Origin: Galdieria sulphuraria
Lineage: Eukaryota > Rhodophyta > Bangiophyceae > Galdieriales > Galdieriaceae
Length of the DNA: 64,000 nucleotides
Direction: 5' to 3'
Assembly (NCBI RefSeq): GCF_000341285.1
Contig: NW_005178427.1
Span: 1 to 64,000 of the forward strand
Of the stretch, positions 1-12,803 are shown in pieces (within the stretch, counting starts at the first letter, position 1; the number at the start of each line of letters is the position of its first letter). A program made the position numbers and the translations under genes. The notes under the pieces are model-generated. The model worked only from the letters and a program-made list of their open reading frames with translations, ran no database searches and was not told the DNA's origin.

Positions 1-3000
1 GCATATAATAGGTACTCCTCAAATACAGTATTCATAACAAGAATATGAATTCATACGAACAAGGTCAAGTCATTCTATTTGACATCAAGTTCAATAGAAA
101 AGTAGCCAAGATACACTAAAGTCCCTCTCTCGACAACTTAAAATTGACCTTATCACTAGGCATGACTGATATGACAAAAACCAAAGGTGTTCTATCTATA
201 ACCAACTCGTGGGATTCTATAGGTAAGGCTTAGTGAACAAGAGAATGAAAGGTGCGTAAAGAAACAATTGACTATTCTTCATTCAACAACTTCGATCTGA
301 TTCTATCAAGCAAAGGACTTGGTCTATTCACTAGTTTCATAGTTGATTGTCCTGTTTTGCACAGTCGCTTATTTCTCCACTCAATACAGTTTAAACTCGG
401 TTCAACATAGCCAAAACTATGATCTTTTAAAATCAGTTGAATTCAAACTGATTCCTGGACACTAGCTCATATCCCTATTGTCTCTAGTCTTGTCGATTAG
501 ATAGAAAATGAATCTGTTCCACAATTGAGGGATGTATGGAATTTACAATATAGGGAAGAGAGTGGTCGTAAAACACCAATCACAATTCTAAATAAAAGAG
601 GAACTATAGAGGAAATACTATGTTCACGACTCTTCGAGAACAATGCTGTAGTGAGAAGTGTTGTCCTATTTCCTTTAAGAGTTGCTGTTATTGTTGTCGT
701 CAAATGTGCAAATCAAACAGTAAATTCTGCTTTTATAATCATTTCTAACAGTTTAAACCAAGGCCTCAATGATTTTTTCAATGGAAATAAATACAAGCAA
801 CTTCTTTGCGGTCAAGCTGTTGATCGACAAAGATTGATTGATTAGGTCGAATCCAAAAACTATTCGTAGAGTATGATGAGGAGTGATATACTACTTCATG
901 GAATAATAGTATCAAGATCAAGTTGAATCATAAACTTGATATTGTTCTTCCTATGAATGTTGTTGTATAAACTTTCCAAACTAGTAAAGAAAGTTACAGC
1001 TATATAAAGCATAATATCTACAGAGATACAAATAACGATTCTGCAAGTACTATTGTATATCGTTGATGTTGCTGGTGAGAATCAAAGTCAAGACTTTTGG
1101 CTCACAACGCTATCTCTGTAGTCTATTAAACTAGTGAGACATTTCTTTCTTTTTTCACTTTATATCTTTCATCATACATTTTCTTCCAAAGCAAATTGTT
1201 GTATTCTTTTGTTCAGCGAGTTGTATAAAAGTTGAAATGAAACGAATCATTTCTTCATCTTGTACTACAAAACGTTTCAACATAACAAGAAATTCAATAG
1301 CTTGTATCAGCAAGATTACGTTGCTTCTTTTTGCAGCTCCTTTGTGAACAATCGTCTGCAATCTAGTTGAATCTTCTTCTGAGTCAGGTGATTCTGTAGT
1401 CTATAAATAGTATAGTTTATCGCTGCCATACTTTATTTCAATTAGAGTTCAGTTTTTAATGTTCAGTAATTGCAACTTTTTGAAAAGATAAGATAACAAG
1501 ATGATGACTACTCTCCGACCAGTCAATAGAAACAAGCGATAGATTTTTAGCACAATACCTTTATCAAAAAATAATGATTCTATGACGCAAGTTGAGCTTG
1601 GTACCGAGGCAGCAAAACGAGAACGTGCTACACCAATACTGATAGGAATCAGTGAATTCAAACAAAGTCCAATTGAATTCCGTACAAATACAAGAATGGT
1701 GGATGCTGATTGATCTATGCTCATCAATAGTAACATATTCTCAATAATCCAGAAACACATTGTCATTCAATATGAAAGTCAATCCACAAATGTACCTAAA
1801 TTGAATTATGGTCGACCACCTGCCCAGTAGTGCAAACAGCATACAAATATCAAGGAAAAATTGATGCTTTGCTGCAATTCGGATTCTTACCCAGCGATTC
1901 TCGAATGAATTGATCTTCAACGTGATTCTAAGTAATCCAAATAATAGTCTGTAAATCATCCTTTTAGAATAAAGACTAAACTATTTTAGTCAATTCAAGA
2001 TAATCTTGGACAATTCGACGCTAAATCAAGCATACAGGGAGCCTAAAGACCACATAAAACACTGCTTAGGATATAAAGACTCTGTACATACAACAGGAAG
2101 GTTTCAAGTGCAAAGATACCAAGCCTTTATCAACTCGACAACTAGTAGTCAGTAAAGTATCAATTCTACCTTAAAGAAGCCATCTTATACAAACACCATC
2201 CAACAGAAACTCTATTGGATAACCCAATGTCCACATAATGATAATTCAAACAACTCTCTCTTAGATACCCCTAAAAAATAACAACGTATATCAGTCTTAC
2301 TATCAAACAATTGATTTTGAATGGAAACATTGATTCAACTTTTGTATGCATCGAGTTGTGCCGTTATCTTGTCTAACACATTCACTCCATTAATTACTAG
2401 GGCTATATTTCAATAGACAACTTTGAACGGTTCTAACAAGCAACGCATTAAAATGCGAATACTTGAAAAAAAATGAATCTGACACCTGATTCTTATCTGC
2501 CAAATGACTATACCGTACCCAGTAATGCATGGTTGGAACGAAATGATATAACTGAAGGTACTTCAAAACAAGTAGTTATGAATTGAATCAAATACAGTTT
2601 GACATATTTATATCCGAACAAACAACTAGTCAATATCAAAATATATAAACCAGTAATAACAGATTCGTGGCACTGCAAAGATACATTACAATTCACCGCT
2701 TGAGTCGATTCGCGAAGCTATCTAAAATGAAACGATCAAGAAAAAGTATCCAGTATCGCAAATAAAGTGCAAGCAATGCAGAAGAATAATTCGGCACTCA
2801 ACCACTACCAAGTTTTTTTCAAACCAAGTATTATTTAGCTAAGCCTCTGTATCCTTAGTAATAATACTACTATTAATACTATATGGAAAATCGTTTTTCT
2901 CGGGATAAGGACTAACTCGTTCGATAAATTCAGTATAATCTCTAAGAATTCAAAAGTTGAATCAACCATAGACGACATTTCATTTACTTATGAAACAGAA

Positions 3001-5612
3001 TTTCTTCTTGATGAGATATTCGACTAGTAATCAACAAGTGACCAACTCGAATATAGAATGCTATCTTAAATGAGCAATACCAAGAGGTATCTTACTTTAT
3101 TTCCAATGAACAGTAAATCATTGAATTCAGTATACAATTCAAGTAATATAAAACAGTAACCAGTTTCTAGAAACGTTGAGAAGGAAGAAATCAAATAGAC
3201 CTTTTCTTACGTATCTAATAAAATAATTGTGCCACATCCCGTTGAGATTTAACTAGAAGTGGTAAGATTCAGAGTACTCTAAAGCAAGTGATTATTACTT
3301 CCTTCAATACAGCTATAACCAGAATTGTTTCGGATATCACACTAAAATAAGATTCAAACTCAACTCATCAACAGAAACAAGATATTCGTACGGCATAAAT
3401 AAATTGTAATTTATCACTTGAATCAATTGTGATAATAGTCCAAAATTAACACCAAAGAAAACCAAAAAAGTTCAAGCAACAACGGATAAACAAATAGATC
3501 CTAAAATTAGAACAAGACTATTAGTTTGTGTTTTGCTGCTACTTGTGTAAAAATCACAGAATTGATTCTGCTTTTTGTGAGAATCAACCTCAAAATCTAT
3601 AAATCATAGGTCTGATATTCTAACCCTGTGAAACCAGGGAAGCATTCATTTACTTCTTTTCCTTGAAGTTCTTTCAACTGACCTTTCTATATTCTTTCAT
3701 TGACAAGTATATACTATGTAAAACATAAATTTTTGTCTTTTATAACAATTCATAAGAATAAGGGAAAACAACCAGTAGGTCGTACTAAGACAAGTTCAAT
3801 TTCTATTCCCAACAAATCGTTTATATAGAACTTTGACTGCAATCTTGTTGCTTCTCTGAATTTACATCATCCCGCAGTCTTTGGTTACTACTTTCTATCA
3901 TCTTCATCCCCTTTCTTGTACAATGAGCATTCAACTGTTTTTACAACATATTACAACTTTAAAAAACAAGATCTTCACCATTCCACAATTAAACCAATAA
4001 AGAAGAGAAAAAACGAGATAGAAATATTATCTTATCCTTATCGACTAGATGACCACTCCATATCAAGCTGGTCTTAGGGTCGAAGAAGTAAGGTGGAAAT
4101 ATTCTGAAGCATAAATAGTCAAAAAGTGTAGTTTCGACATAAGAACAACACAATATATCAAGATAAATCAGTAGTAGATTCTAGATCACAGAAAACACTA
4201 TGTTGTACACTTTCATGATACTGCAAGTTCACTTGTCAAAGATTACTTGATTCAACGGAAGAAATTGTCTCGAATTGATCATTTGGAGTTACCCATCCCT
4301 GCAAATACCACACAACTATCACGGGACAAAGAGATTCTACGTGATTGAGATTTCCAATGAAAAAAGCTTCTGAAAAGTTTTTACGTCGACGTTTTCGGAA
4401 AAGAAATGACGACTAGTTGCTTCATCATACTACCATGAGATAAGAAATAAGTTCGTTCCAAGAATCAAAAGATAAAGATTAGTCTCAAACAGGTACAAGA
4501 AAAATCGAAAATCGACGAATAAAGCAACTCGATACTCTATTTGTTGTTCAAAATCAGGACCGTATGTAGTTATACTGACATCAAGGTACAGGAGTAGCCT
4601 GTACGTGTGCAAATGATACCCTTTTCTTTTGTAAACTCGACAATACAATTTTCTTTTATGGTAAAAAATAGGTCAAATTCGTACTTTTATGACAAAAACT
4701 ATTATTAATATTCCATGTACTACTAACCAGTAAACTATAACTCTCTCTTGTTGTTGTTGTTGTCGTTGCTGTCATTTTACAATTCGAAGTAAATAAAAAA
4801 GTTGCAATTCTCCACTCATGCCAACAACGAAGAAAACAGTAAAAGATAGAAGCAGGAATCATTCTCTTTGTAGAATTGATGACTATACCATACTGTACTA
4901 GGCTCGGGCTAATATTTGTTGTTGTTGCTGTTCTGGTTGAATTTCAAGTAGTAACGAACGGTTTGATTTTGCTGCAATAATCGAAAAATGCTTTATGGTC
5001 CGTGTCAATGTATTTGCAAACCACTTTGTTCGTCTGCATATGCTTTCTAGGAATTATATACCAAAAGCTGGACTTTATCTTCAGAGTCAAACCAAAAGCT
5101 CTAGTCGGACACGATGACATCAATATGTGCACTCGTATAATATTGTACAAGTTCAACCAATCCTTCATGAGTTTCTTTCAGAGCTACTTTGTATACTATC
5201 CAAACGCAAGCTGTTTGCACAAAATGTGAAGTTTCCTTTTCACTTTTTGACAGCTACAACTACCACCACTTTCAACAGCATGACTTTCAGTGTGTTGAAA
5301 AGAAAAAAAGATCAGCAGCACTCTTAACACGGCAAATACTGTTACACACAAGTCGCCTTGTTTCCCATTCACACCGTACACTGTTACCCTCCTATTCAAC
5401 TATATAAGGACCAAAGACGATTTGCAATAGATGCCTTTCAGAAACACCGTCAATACTAGTTCCAACTTTATCACTCTTACTACTCACATATTCTTTTAGA
5501 CAAACTTAACTTTCGGTAAACCCAGTAATTCATAAAAACAAAGGCGTCTTTCAAAAACGGACTAGTATCTACAGTCGCCATCGTCAAAACATTTTACCAG
5601 GTGGACACAACC
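1..5612. other. gene desert, left part
   Basis: This AT-rich stretch has many stops in all frames. The longest open frames are about 100 codons (around 525-845), begin at non-ATG codons, and resemble no family I know. I saw no tRNA, rRNA or snRNA signature, no transposase or reverse transcriptase motif and no long direct repeat by eye. Short GTT/TGC triplet-rich runs occur near 4747-4775 and 4917-4935. In a genome where genes elsewhere lie tens of bases apart, this emptiness is itself unusual. Confidence 0.6.
5401..5409 (+). promoter_or_regulatory. TATA-like box in the desert
   Basis: The sequence TATATAAGG lies about 200 nt upstream of the candidate secreted-peptide ATG at 5613. It matches a TATA consensus, but such matches are frequent in AT-rich DNA, so its link to that gene is only a suggestion. 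Confidence 0.2.
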
Positions 5613-5795
5613 ATGACTATCACCAGTGCTCTTTTGCTTCTTTTTTTTAGTGGTTCCCAACAAGGTGAGTCTATTTTGAACTGAAAACTTTTTCCTTGCT
5701 TTCAAAAAGCAAGTTTATTCAGCTTTCGTTTTCACAAACTGTCAAACCTTATACGTGTCGTTTTCCATACTCGAATCAATAGAGAATTGATCTAA
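5613..5795 (+). CDS. candidate small secreted cationic peptide, two exons
   Basis: An ATG at 5613 opens MTITSALLLLFFSGSQQ, a textbook hydrophobic signal-peptide core. The exon then meets a strong donor (GTGAGT at 5665). A 45-nt intron (5665-5709) ends in AAAAAG. The second exon continues in frame to a TAA at 5793-5795, giving 45 residues. The predicted mature part (about 27 residues) is rich in Arg, Lys, His and Phe with a single acidic residue near its end, so it is cationic and possibly amphipathic. The intron length equals that of introns in well-supported genes of this window. No homologue is recognised; chance is a real possibility in so short a frame. Confidence 0.28.
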
Positions 5796-8700
5796 AAGCA
5801 CAACAATACAAACAGCCATTAAAAATGTGCAATGATGGACTCAAGACTTTCCTATGCTATTCTGAGAAATGCCTGTTGCAGAGTTACAGACCGATTTCTC
5901 CATCGTGAAAAGAGTCACATAGAAGGCAAAAAAACTAACATACAAAAAATAACGCTGTGAACTGAACAAAACACTCAACTGAGAGTCTGACTGGTTTCTT
6001 GTTCTTGCAGAATATCTTTGAAATATCAACCCAAAGACTGTTTCTCAACAACAGACTACAGGACTTTCAACTGCTAATAAATACGCAAAACTGCTCTGTA
6101 ACAATTATAGATAGAAATAAACAAACTTGTGAGACAACTAATTGACCAAAGTACCAACACTCAACGACAGCTTAAACTCCTTTGTCTTTGCTCTCTTCTC
6201 GACAACGCTAATCTCAAATTTCCATACAAGACCAAAAGTGAAATAAAAACAAGTGTTGCATAAAGTACATAAACTACAAAGAGATAATAAAAGTTGTAAA
6301 TACTAAAAAGAAACTACAGTCTACATGGAACTCAGAGCACAGGAATCGATGGATTGTTCTAAAAGAAACATTTGAAGGGCTTAAAAAGAAACGCAGATAA
6401 TAGAAATTCACTTGTCCACCTAAAACGAACGAAGAATTTGCTTTAGAAATTAAAGTCTGGAAAGTTTCACTAGCAAACTTGAACCAGATCCACAGACTTG
6501 ACAACACTCACTGAGCCTTCCCTTTCATCCAATAATCAAATCATTGTGTTTAATTGGATTGTTATGAGAAGGATCGCTTTGTATTCTCTCCTCTCACTGG
6601 AGATATATTATTTTGAGTGACTAGTGAGTTTTATGAAAGAAAATATTCCACTTGGAGATATGTAAAAAGTTTCTGGAACAATAAGTGTGCTAGATACAAC
6701 CAGTCTCACTTTCAGTAATGTTGTGAAAAGAGAAGAACAGTGTCGTAACAAAGGTCCTCGCAACTCCCTAGCGACAGTGTAGCCTTGTAACAGAGTTGAG
6801 TTTGTTCAATCTTGTCTCTGCAAGGTAAATTTTAAACTACTTGTGAGCCTATTTTGATAACAAATCAAGAACGGTTTTGCTACAACTAGTTTTTGACTCG
6901 TTCTCGATCTGAGAACCTTTCTTTGTTGGTCACTCAAGATTAAGGAAAACTCCTTAAAGGTGTAAAACGATCATTTTCTAATTTTCAATGACATTAACTC
7001 TGTTTGGCTTGCATTGTGAGAGCTAGAACCTTTCCTTCTATGCAAATTACGCTCAAGGAGCAATCTTGTTCGATTACGAGTNGTAAAGAAGAATAAATCA
7101 TATATTCAACCGTAGAATTGGAAAGTATAGAGAGGACAAGGCTACAACAAAAAACTGACCAAAGGTTTTGAATACTTTTGTCTATGTACAAATACATAAA
7201 CTACTTACGACAAGGAGGATCGAGCCTCAAAAGTTACAAGGGTCTCGGTTTGATCTCTTCATAAACAACTTCTAGAGAGTTTTGACAAGTATAACAACAG
7301 TAAAAGTGGTGATGCTTTCGCTTCTCCTTGCACATGTATTCCAAGATTCACCTTTCTTTATTACTTTGCAAAGAGGAGAATGAAAGATTCTTATTTTTCC
7401 ATTATTTCTACGTTTATATTCTTTTCTTTTCACTAGGAGACGAAATTAATCTAGTATATTTAAGAGAGTAAGACCTTTACCAGTTTGGATAATCACAATA
7501 TCAATTTGACTCTGCACAATTTTATTCTGCTGAATAATACAAAGTTGAAAGAGACATTTTCCTTCTTTTTAGAGCAATTTGGATAAGACTATATCTTTTC
7601 TTCTTTCTTTATGTTTGACTTGTCCCTTATGGAAATGAACGTTTCTTGTATATATAGACAGTTTGTTTATACAAAACTTTGAGTTGTCTTTGATTCTTGT
7701 TACAAATATCTAAAAAGAAGCCTCCACCAGTGTATCCATCTGTTTATATTTCGCGAGAGTCTTCTGCCTAGTGTCTAACACGAATAACTTTTGTATTATG
7801 ACTCACTTATTCAAGGAGCTGATGTTTGAGAGAGTGGGAAAAGAATCGGAAACAACTGGAGCTAAACAAATCTTTCCTTGAATTTGCAGAGCTTTTTAAA
7901 GTTTTGTTTTCTTCGTACTGGAAGAAATAAGAGTTCTCTTGGAGTTATCCATGCCCTAAGGCAGCTTTGTACTTTATATAGTTTGCTTTCTTATATATGT
8001 TGACAATTTGTGGTTTTTACAAAGTTCAAAGTTGATGGTACAAGAGAAGGCAGTGAAAACCTTTAAACCTAAACAGTCAGGTTTACCTTCAAAAGCACCT
8101 CAACTATATAGTCGACTACTTGGAAGAGACAATTCAACTATGATTTAAATGCTATGATGAAAAACGAGAAGAGATTCGATAGAATAGACTCAGTTGGACT
8201 GAATTGAACTTTTTTGAAAATAAGTTTTCTCTCAGCATAATCCACAATATCAAATGTCACTATTGTCTGCAAGTATTTTCAGAGGAGAAAGAAACAGGAG
8301 TTGTTGACTCTTACAGAAATTGGACATTGATGATATGCACTTGTGTGCAGGAGAATGACTCGATCAATACACTAGTGCAATCTTTCAAATATTTCGGAGA
8401 TACCTTTGAACAAGTTTCAAAACTAAAAGTTTTTCATTTGAAGGCTATTTTTGGTGTCAATTTTGCAATATTGCAGAGATGTAGCAATGATTCAAAATGA
8501 ATAGACTATACATACATACATGTCGAATACAACTAGAATGAAAAATATCCTTTCTTGTCCAAATGGTTACCGAAAGAATATCTCAAAACATTCTTCAAGT
8601 GTCTGCTATGTTGTCTTTCTAGTCTGTTGAAAAAAGACTAGTAACTCCTTTTATTATAATTCTCAAAGACTGAGACAGAAAAAGGTTGTTTGTACATTTC

Positions 8701-10283
8701 ACTTGGACTGTCCTTCCTGTCTTTTGTTAACTGAATAGAAGAGAGTTTTCCTCGGTTTTAGACCAAACGAAGGGACTTGCAGCAAAAACTTGAGGCTTCA
8801 TCCAACTTGAGAACCTGCACTGCGGTCTTAAAAAGAGTTTTAGCTTCTTGAAATTCCATAAAAGTTTAGATTCCTTTCGTTTTTAATAAGTTTTTTTCAA
8901 ACTGCATTTCTAGCCTTGGAATTCATATGAATGGCTCCCACAAATATGAAACTTGTTGGATCCAAGAGAAAATATAGCAAAGGTAAGAACAAATACTAAA
9001 AAAAGTATTTTGGTTTGCAATTCAAACTCTATCTCAAAAGTACTAACAACACTATATATCCAAACTCTGTTTTAGTGAATTAGACTGAAAACTCACCGAT
9101 TCTCAGACAACGAAAGTAACCCGGTTGCAAAGATGAAAAACTTTGTTCAATTATCGATAGTACAAGAGACATCTTAAGTGACTCTACCCATTTGGACACT
9201 GAGATAAGAACTTTCTATTTCAGACAATTACTATTTACATAGGAGTTCTATTTATATTGCATTGCAAAGGACAACTTTGAGAGTGGAACAGAATTGCTTC
9301 TAATTAGTCAAAGAAAACCATATCCAATCTTGAAGTATTGTCATTCCACAACAATCACTTGACAGATAACTTAGGAACTACAAAGTCTTTCAGCCAAGAG
9401 TCATGTTGGGTAAAAGTTCTTCAATATGGAGTGGCTTTCAGTTGGAGAATTGCTGAAGCTTTCAAGTTGGTACACTACTCGACCTTGACTCAAGTATAAA
9501 AGGCTTCTTCTTTAGCAAAATAATTTTTTGGCTCAATCTTTTACTCTCTTTTCAGCATCGATGTGCAGAAAATGAACGGATTATAGTTACTATATTTGAA
9601 GCCTTAATTGATATCCTTATATAAGACATATTCACAACTTGGTAAAAGTCGAACAAAGGATAGACAACTTGTGTAGCTATTATATCAATAATGGCTTGTA
9701 TTTAATGATAAGTCAGTATGACAATCTTCATTATACTCTTCTCCAAACTCATTTAGATATTTTTGTATTTATAGACTGCTACGAACGGTTACAAACTAAC
9801 AGACTTCCAATTCATTGCAATTCTCTGTTTCCCACTGTATTTCGTCTGTAACTTACAAAAGGTTTGTATCTTATTAGACTTGTATATAGGAGTTTGCGTG
9901 TAAGATGGTGTGGAAGATAGTAGAAAAACTCTCTTACAGTATACAAGCCATAGAAAGAGTACCCATCAATCTAATTTACCACAAAAACTCATAGAAAACT
10001 ATTTCTTGTCTATTGTAAAAGAAAGTTTCTAGTTATGACAAGCAAGAAAATATTCCTGCTTTCTCTCTGTTGTCATTGTGAGTCTAGAAGTGTCAAAGAG
10101 ATCAGTTTTACCAATCACCAAATAAAGCAACCGCTCGAACAATAAAACATACACTCCTTCCAACTCCTTTGTCCTCCTCCAAGTGTTTTGTTCTCGGCTC
10201 CTTTGAAAGCTTTTAGGTCATCGCTTTCATCACCCTTTTCTCATCATCACTCATTCATTGATTTTGGATTGGCGGCGTGGAAA
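5796..10283. other. gene desert, right part
   Basis: AT-rich DNA without a recognisable gene. One unresolved base (N) is at 7082. A 98-codon frame at 8204-8500 starts with TTG and matches nothing I know. TATA-like runs occur near 7649 and 9490, the latter (TATAAAAGG) followed by no convincing frame. The hexamer ACTAGT is common here and in the left part. Confidence 0.55.
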
Positions 10284-12803
10284 ATGACTAGTCAAGAGAT
10301 ACGCATAAGTTTGCCTGGAATGACAAAAGTACCGTTAATAGATAGAAAAGAAGATATTTACTCTATTCTTCAAACTTATTTCCACCAGTTTTCTCCAGTT
10401 GGGAAAAACTTTAACATACGCCCTTCAGCTTCCTTTTCTCCACATATTTTTGGAGCTGGCAAAAGCTTTGTAGGTCAAAATTTTTTAGAGTTTTTAAAAA
10501 AATTCGCCGAAGAAGAAAAAGAGCAGAAGGAGACGGAGGTTTTCAACAAGAGCTCGTCGGGAAAAATTGATGCGAAGATTTTTTCTTGGAAGCACTTTGC
10601 GGAAAACATTTTGTTGGTTTGCTTTGAACTAGGAGAGAGTTTTTCTCGTGCTCCTTTTCCAAGGTTTCGAAAGGCTTTGATGTATAACATAGCTATGGCT
10701 ACAGCCGAGTGTAACGGTATGACCGCCCGAGAAATTGTAGAATTCACGGACGCAGCAATGAAGCAACCTCACGTTTCGACATTTGTCCAGTATCTTCTCG
10801 AACAATTTCAGAAACAATATTTATTTTTGATGATAGACGAACTTAGCCACCTGAGTTACCTCACCAAATACTATAGTGAACTCGACGAGAAACAGTTTAT
10901 CGAGTCTGACCGAAAATATGTACCTTTTCGGAAGTTTTTCCGCGTTTTGCGTGAATTGTTGATTACAGGAAAGGTAATCGTCTATTTGGCAGGTCGAACC
11001 GATGAAATCTCAGCCCGCCGGACTGATGCCCTCTCGAGTGGCTTGAGTCTCCATATGTTGCGGTTGAATCCCTTTAACCTCAATGATATTGGTGAATATC
11101 TTGAGGTGGCAACTTATGATGGAAAGTCTTTGAAGGACTGGTTATTGCCCTCAGATGATTTACGGTATCGATTCGTAGAATTGTTGAAAAAGAAGACAGG
11201 AGGTATGCCGTTGATTGTGAGGAACACTTTATTAACACTGATAAGAATGCAACACGAAGCCCAACCTGTTATCAACAATGAAAATATGGAACCCTTATTA
11301 GATAGTGTCTTTCAAGATATACTAAAAGAGTCAACAACCTTTATTATTCCAGAGATACAAGATTCCGCAACCCTTCTTCGATATCAATTTGTCCTTTTGA
11401 ATTATCAGCTCGGAACAGTTTTTCCAATCGGATTTGCAATTACTCTATGTGGAACGACAACTTATTTGATGGACTTGGTTGCAACTTTTGGGTTTTACTG
11501 TGAATTTTGTGGAATTGACGGGATTGATATGGGCACCGAATTCAAGATTGGTTGTTGTGAATTTATATTGCGAGCTCATAGCAGCTATAAATTTTTCCGT
11601 GAGGCTAATGAAATCTTTCCTTTATCTCCGTTTAGTTATATTTCCGACATTGCAACAGCAAAAGGAGTCTTCTTTGAATTTATATTTATGAAGATCTTTC
11701 GCTTTCGCTTATTAACTTTTCTTCATTCTAATTCCTCGCCTATTGTACATTCTGCTATTCCAGGAATTTTCCAGGATTCCTTTATTGAACAGGACAATAT
11801 TTCTTATTCTATGGAATCAACAAAATCTTATGATATACCCATCTTGAGAGATGTCCCTGGTTCATTTTCTGACTATTATAGAAAATATTTACAACGTTGT
11901 GGTATTTTTGTTCCAAAGGAGGGCAATTCGAGTGGCCCTGATGCATATGTTGTATTCCAGAATGGACAAACACGTTATGTTGTTGGATTTTCATTCAAAT
12001 TTTATCACAAAACTGGATTTTCGAAAAGCGATATTAAGGAGGAATCAGAACAATTTTTTAAGGGAGTTGTTTCCGTTTTGAATGACGAATCTCTTTCATC
12101 TGTTCAACTTTGTTTTCAGTTTGTGGTGGTAGTTTGTACTAGTTATGATCGATCTGTAGGTTTCTCTGTTGAAGAACAAAATATTGTTGAAGATGTAAGT
12201 TATTTGGTTACTAAACATTCTTTGAGGTCAACTTTGAGTGAAAGTAGTCGATCATGTCTGCAACTGGTAATTGTTTCCCAAAGGAACCTTGAACGATTTT
12301 TGGGAATAAAAAATTACGAAATTTTGAGGAAAATTGGCGAGGCAAGCCGAGGAGAGTTCAGTAAAGACTTTTCAGTATGGTGCAAAACTGTCTTTGAGTC
12401 GATGTGCAGTGCATATGTTTCATCTTTGGAAGCTGGGCAATCAAATGTTATTTCAAGAGTAGCTCGAAATGTAAGACAGAGAACAAGCAAGGAGAATCGG
12501 ATGCAAATGAAAAGTTTTCAAAGTGCTATGCAAGTGGAATATAAGAGAGACGAGGTAACCACTTCTTCACTTAGTTCCGTGCAACAAAATCCTTTTGATT
12601 GGATGAACTTTTTGAAACTATATTGTCATTTAACTGAGGAGGAAGCTAGTAAATGTTACGAATGCCTTTGGACTTTTTCAGAGCGAGACATTGGATTCAT
12701 AAGTTTGGGTGTATTACAGCAAGTGGGTATCGATGAGACTTTTTTGCAAGTCAAGGTTCTTGCTGGTTTGAGAAATTACGTGAAAAACAATCCTCATACT
12801 TGA
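10284..12803 (+). CDS. Crinkler-type P-loop NTPase with nuclease-like and SAM-like domains
   Basis: An intronless 839-residue protein from the ATG at 10284; the open frame extends 32 codons upstream, but only from a TTG. Visible in order: an N-terminal region of about 50 residues; Walker A FGAGKSF (about 56-62); Walker B FLMIDE (about 181-186) followed by a conserved L-x-R-E-L helix and a sensor-like strand IVYLAGRTDEI; a GPDAYVVF...GFSFKF segment (about 550-571) with the D...(S)xK spacing of PD-(D/E)XK nucleases; and a C-terminal helical region (about 770-835) with SAM-domain spacing and an LGVLQQVGI motif. The order NTPase then restriction-endonuclease-like domain is that of Crinkler (CRN) effector-type proteins. 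The family call is inference. Its nearest kin in this window are two decayed copies just downstream. An AATAAATA polyadenylation-like signal follows the stop. Confidence 0.5.
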   Translation: MTSQEIRISLPGMTKVPLIDRKEDIYSILQTYFHQFSPVGKNFNIRPSASFSPHIFGAGKSFVGQNFLEFLKKFAEEEKEQKETEVFNKSSSGKIDAKIFSWKHFAENILLVCFELGESFSRAPFPRFRKALMYNIAMATAECNGMTAREIVEFTDAAMKQPHVSTFVQYLLEQFQKQYLFLMIDELSHLSYLTKYYSELDEKQFIESDRKYVPFRKFFRVLRELLITGKVIVYLAGRTDEISARRTDALSSGLSLHMLRLNPFNLNDIGEYLEVATYDGKSLKDWLLPSDDLRYRFVELLKKKTGGMPLIVRNTLLTLIRMQHEAQPVINNENMEPLLDSVFQDILKESTTFIIPEIQDSATLLRYQFVLLNYQLGTVFPIGFAITLCGTTTYLMDLVATFGFYCEFCGIDGIDMGTEFKIGCCEFILRAHSSYKFFREANEIFPLSPFSYISDIATAKGVFFEFIFMKIFRFRLLTFLHSNSSPIVHSAIPGIFQDSFIEQDNISYSMESTKSYDIPILRDVPGSFSDYYRKYLQRCGIFVPKEGNSSGPDAYVVFQNGQTRYVVGFSFKFYHKTGFSKSDIKEESEQFFKGVVSVLNDESLSSVQLCFQFVVVVCTSYDRSVGFSVEEQNIVEDVSYLVTKHSLRSTLSESSRSCLQLVIVSQRNLERFLGIKNYEILRKIGEASRGEFSKDFSVWCKTVFESMCSAYVSSLEAGQSNVISRVARNVRQRTSKENRMQMKSFQSAMQVEYKRDEVTTSSLSSVQQNPFDWMNFLKLYCHLTEEEASKCYECLWTFSERDIGFISLGVLQQVGIDETFLQVKVLAGLRNYVKNNPHT

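Noticed and set aside
525-845. 106-codon open frame in the desert
   Set aside because: Non-ATG start, no splice partner, no recognised motif; compatible with chance in AT-rich DNA.
4740-4940. GTT/TGC triplet-rich runs as a microsatellite or repeat element
   Set aside because: Only four or five imperfect units at each place; too short to call.
8204-8500. 98-codon open frame
   Set aside because: Starts with TTG; cysteines do not form a known pattern; no neighbour or family supports it.
10188-10283. 32-codon N-terminal extension of the NTPase gene
   Set aside because: The frame opens with TTG, not ATG; the first ATG at 10284 is the simpler start.
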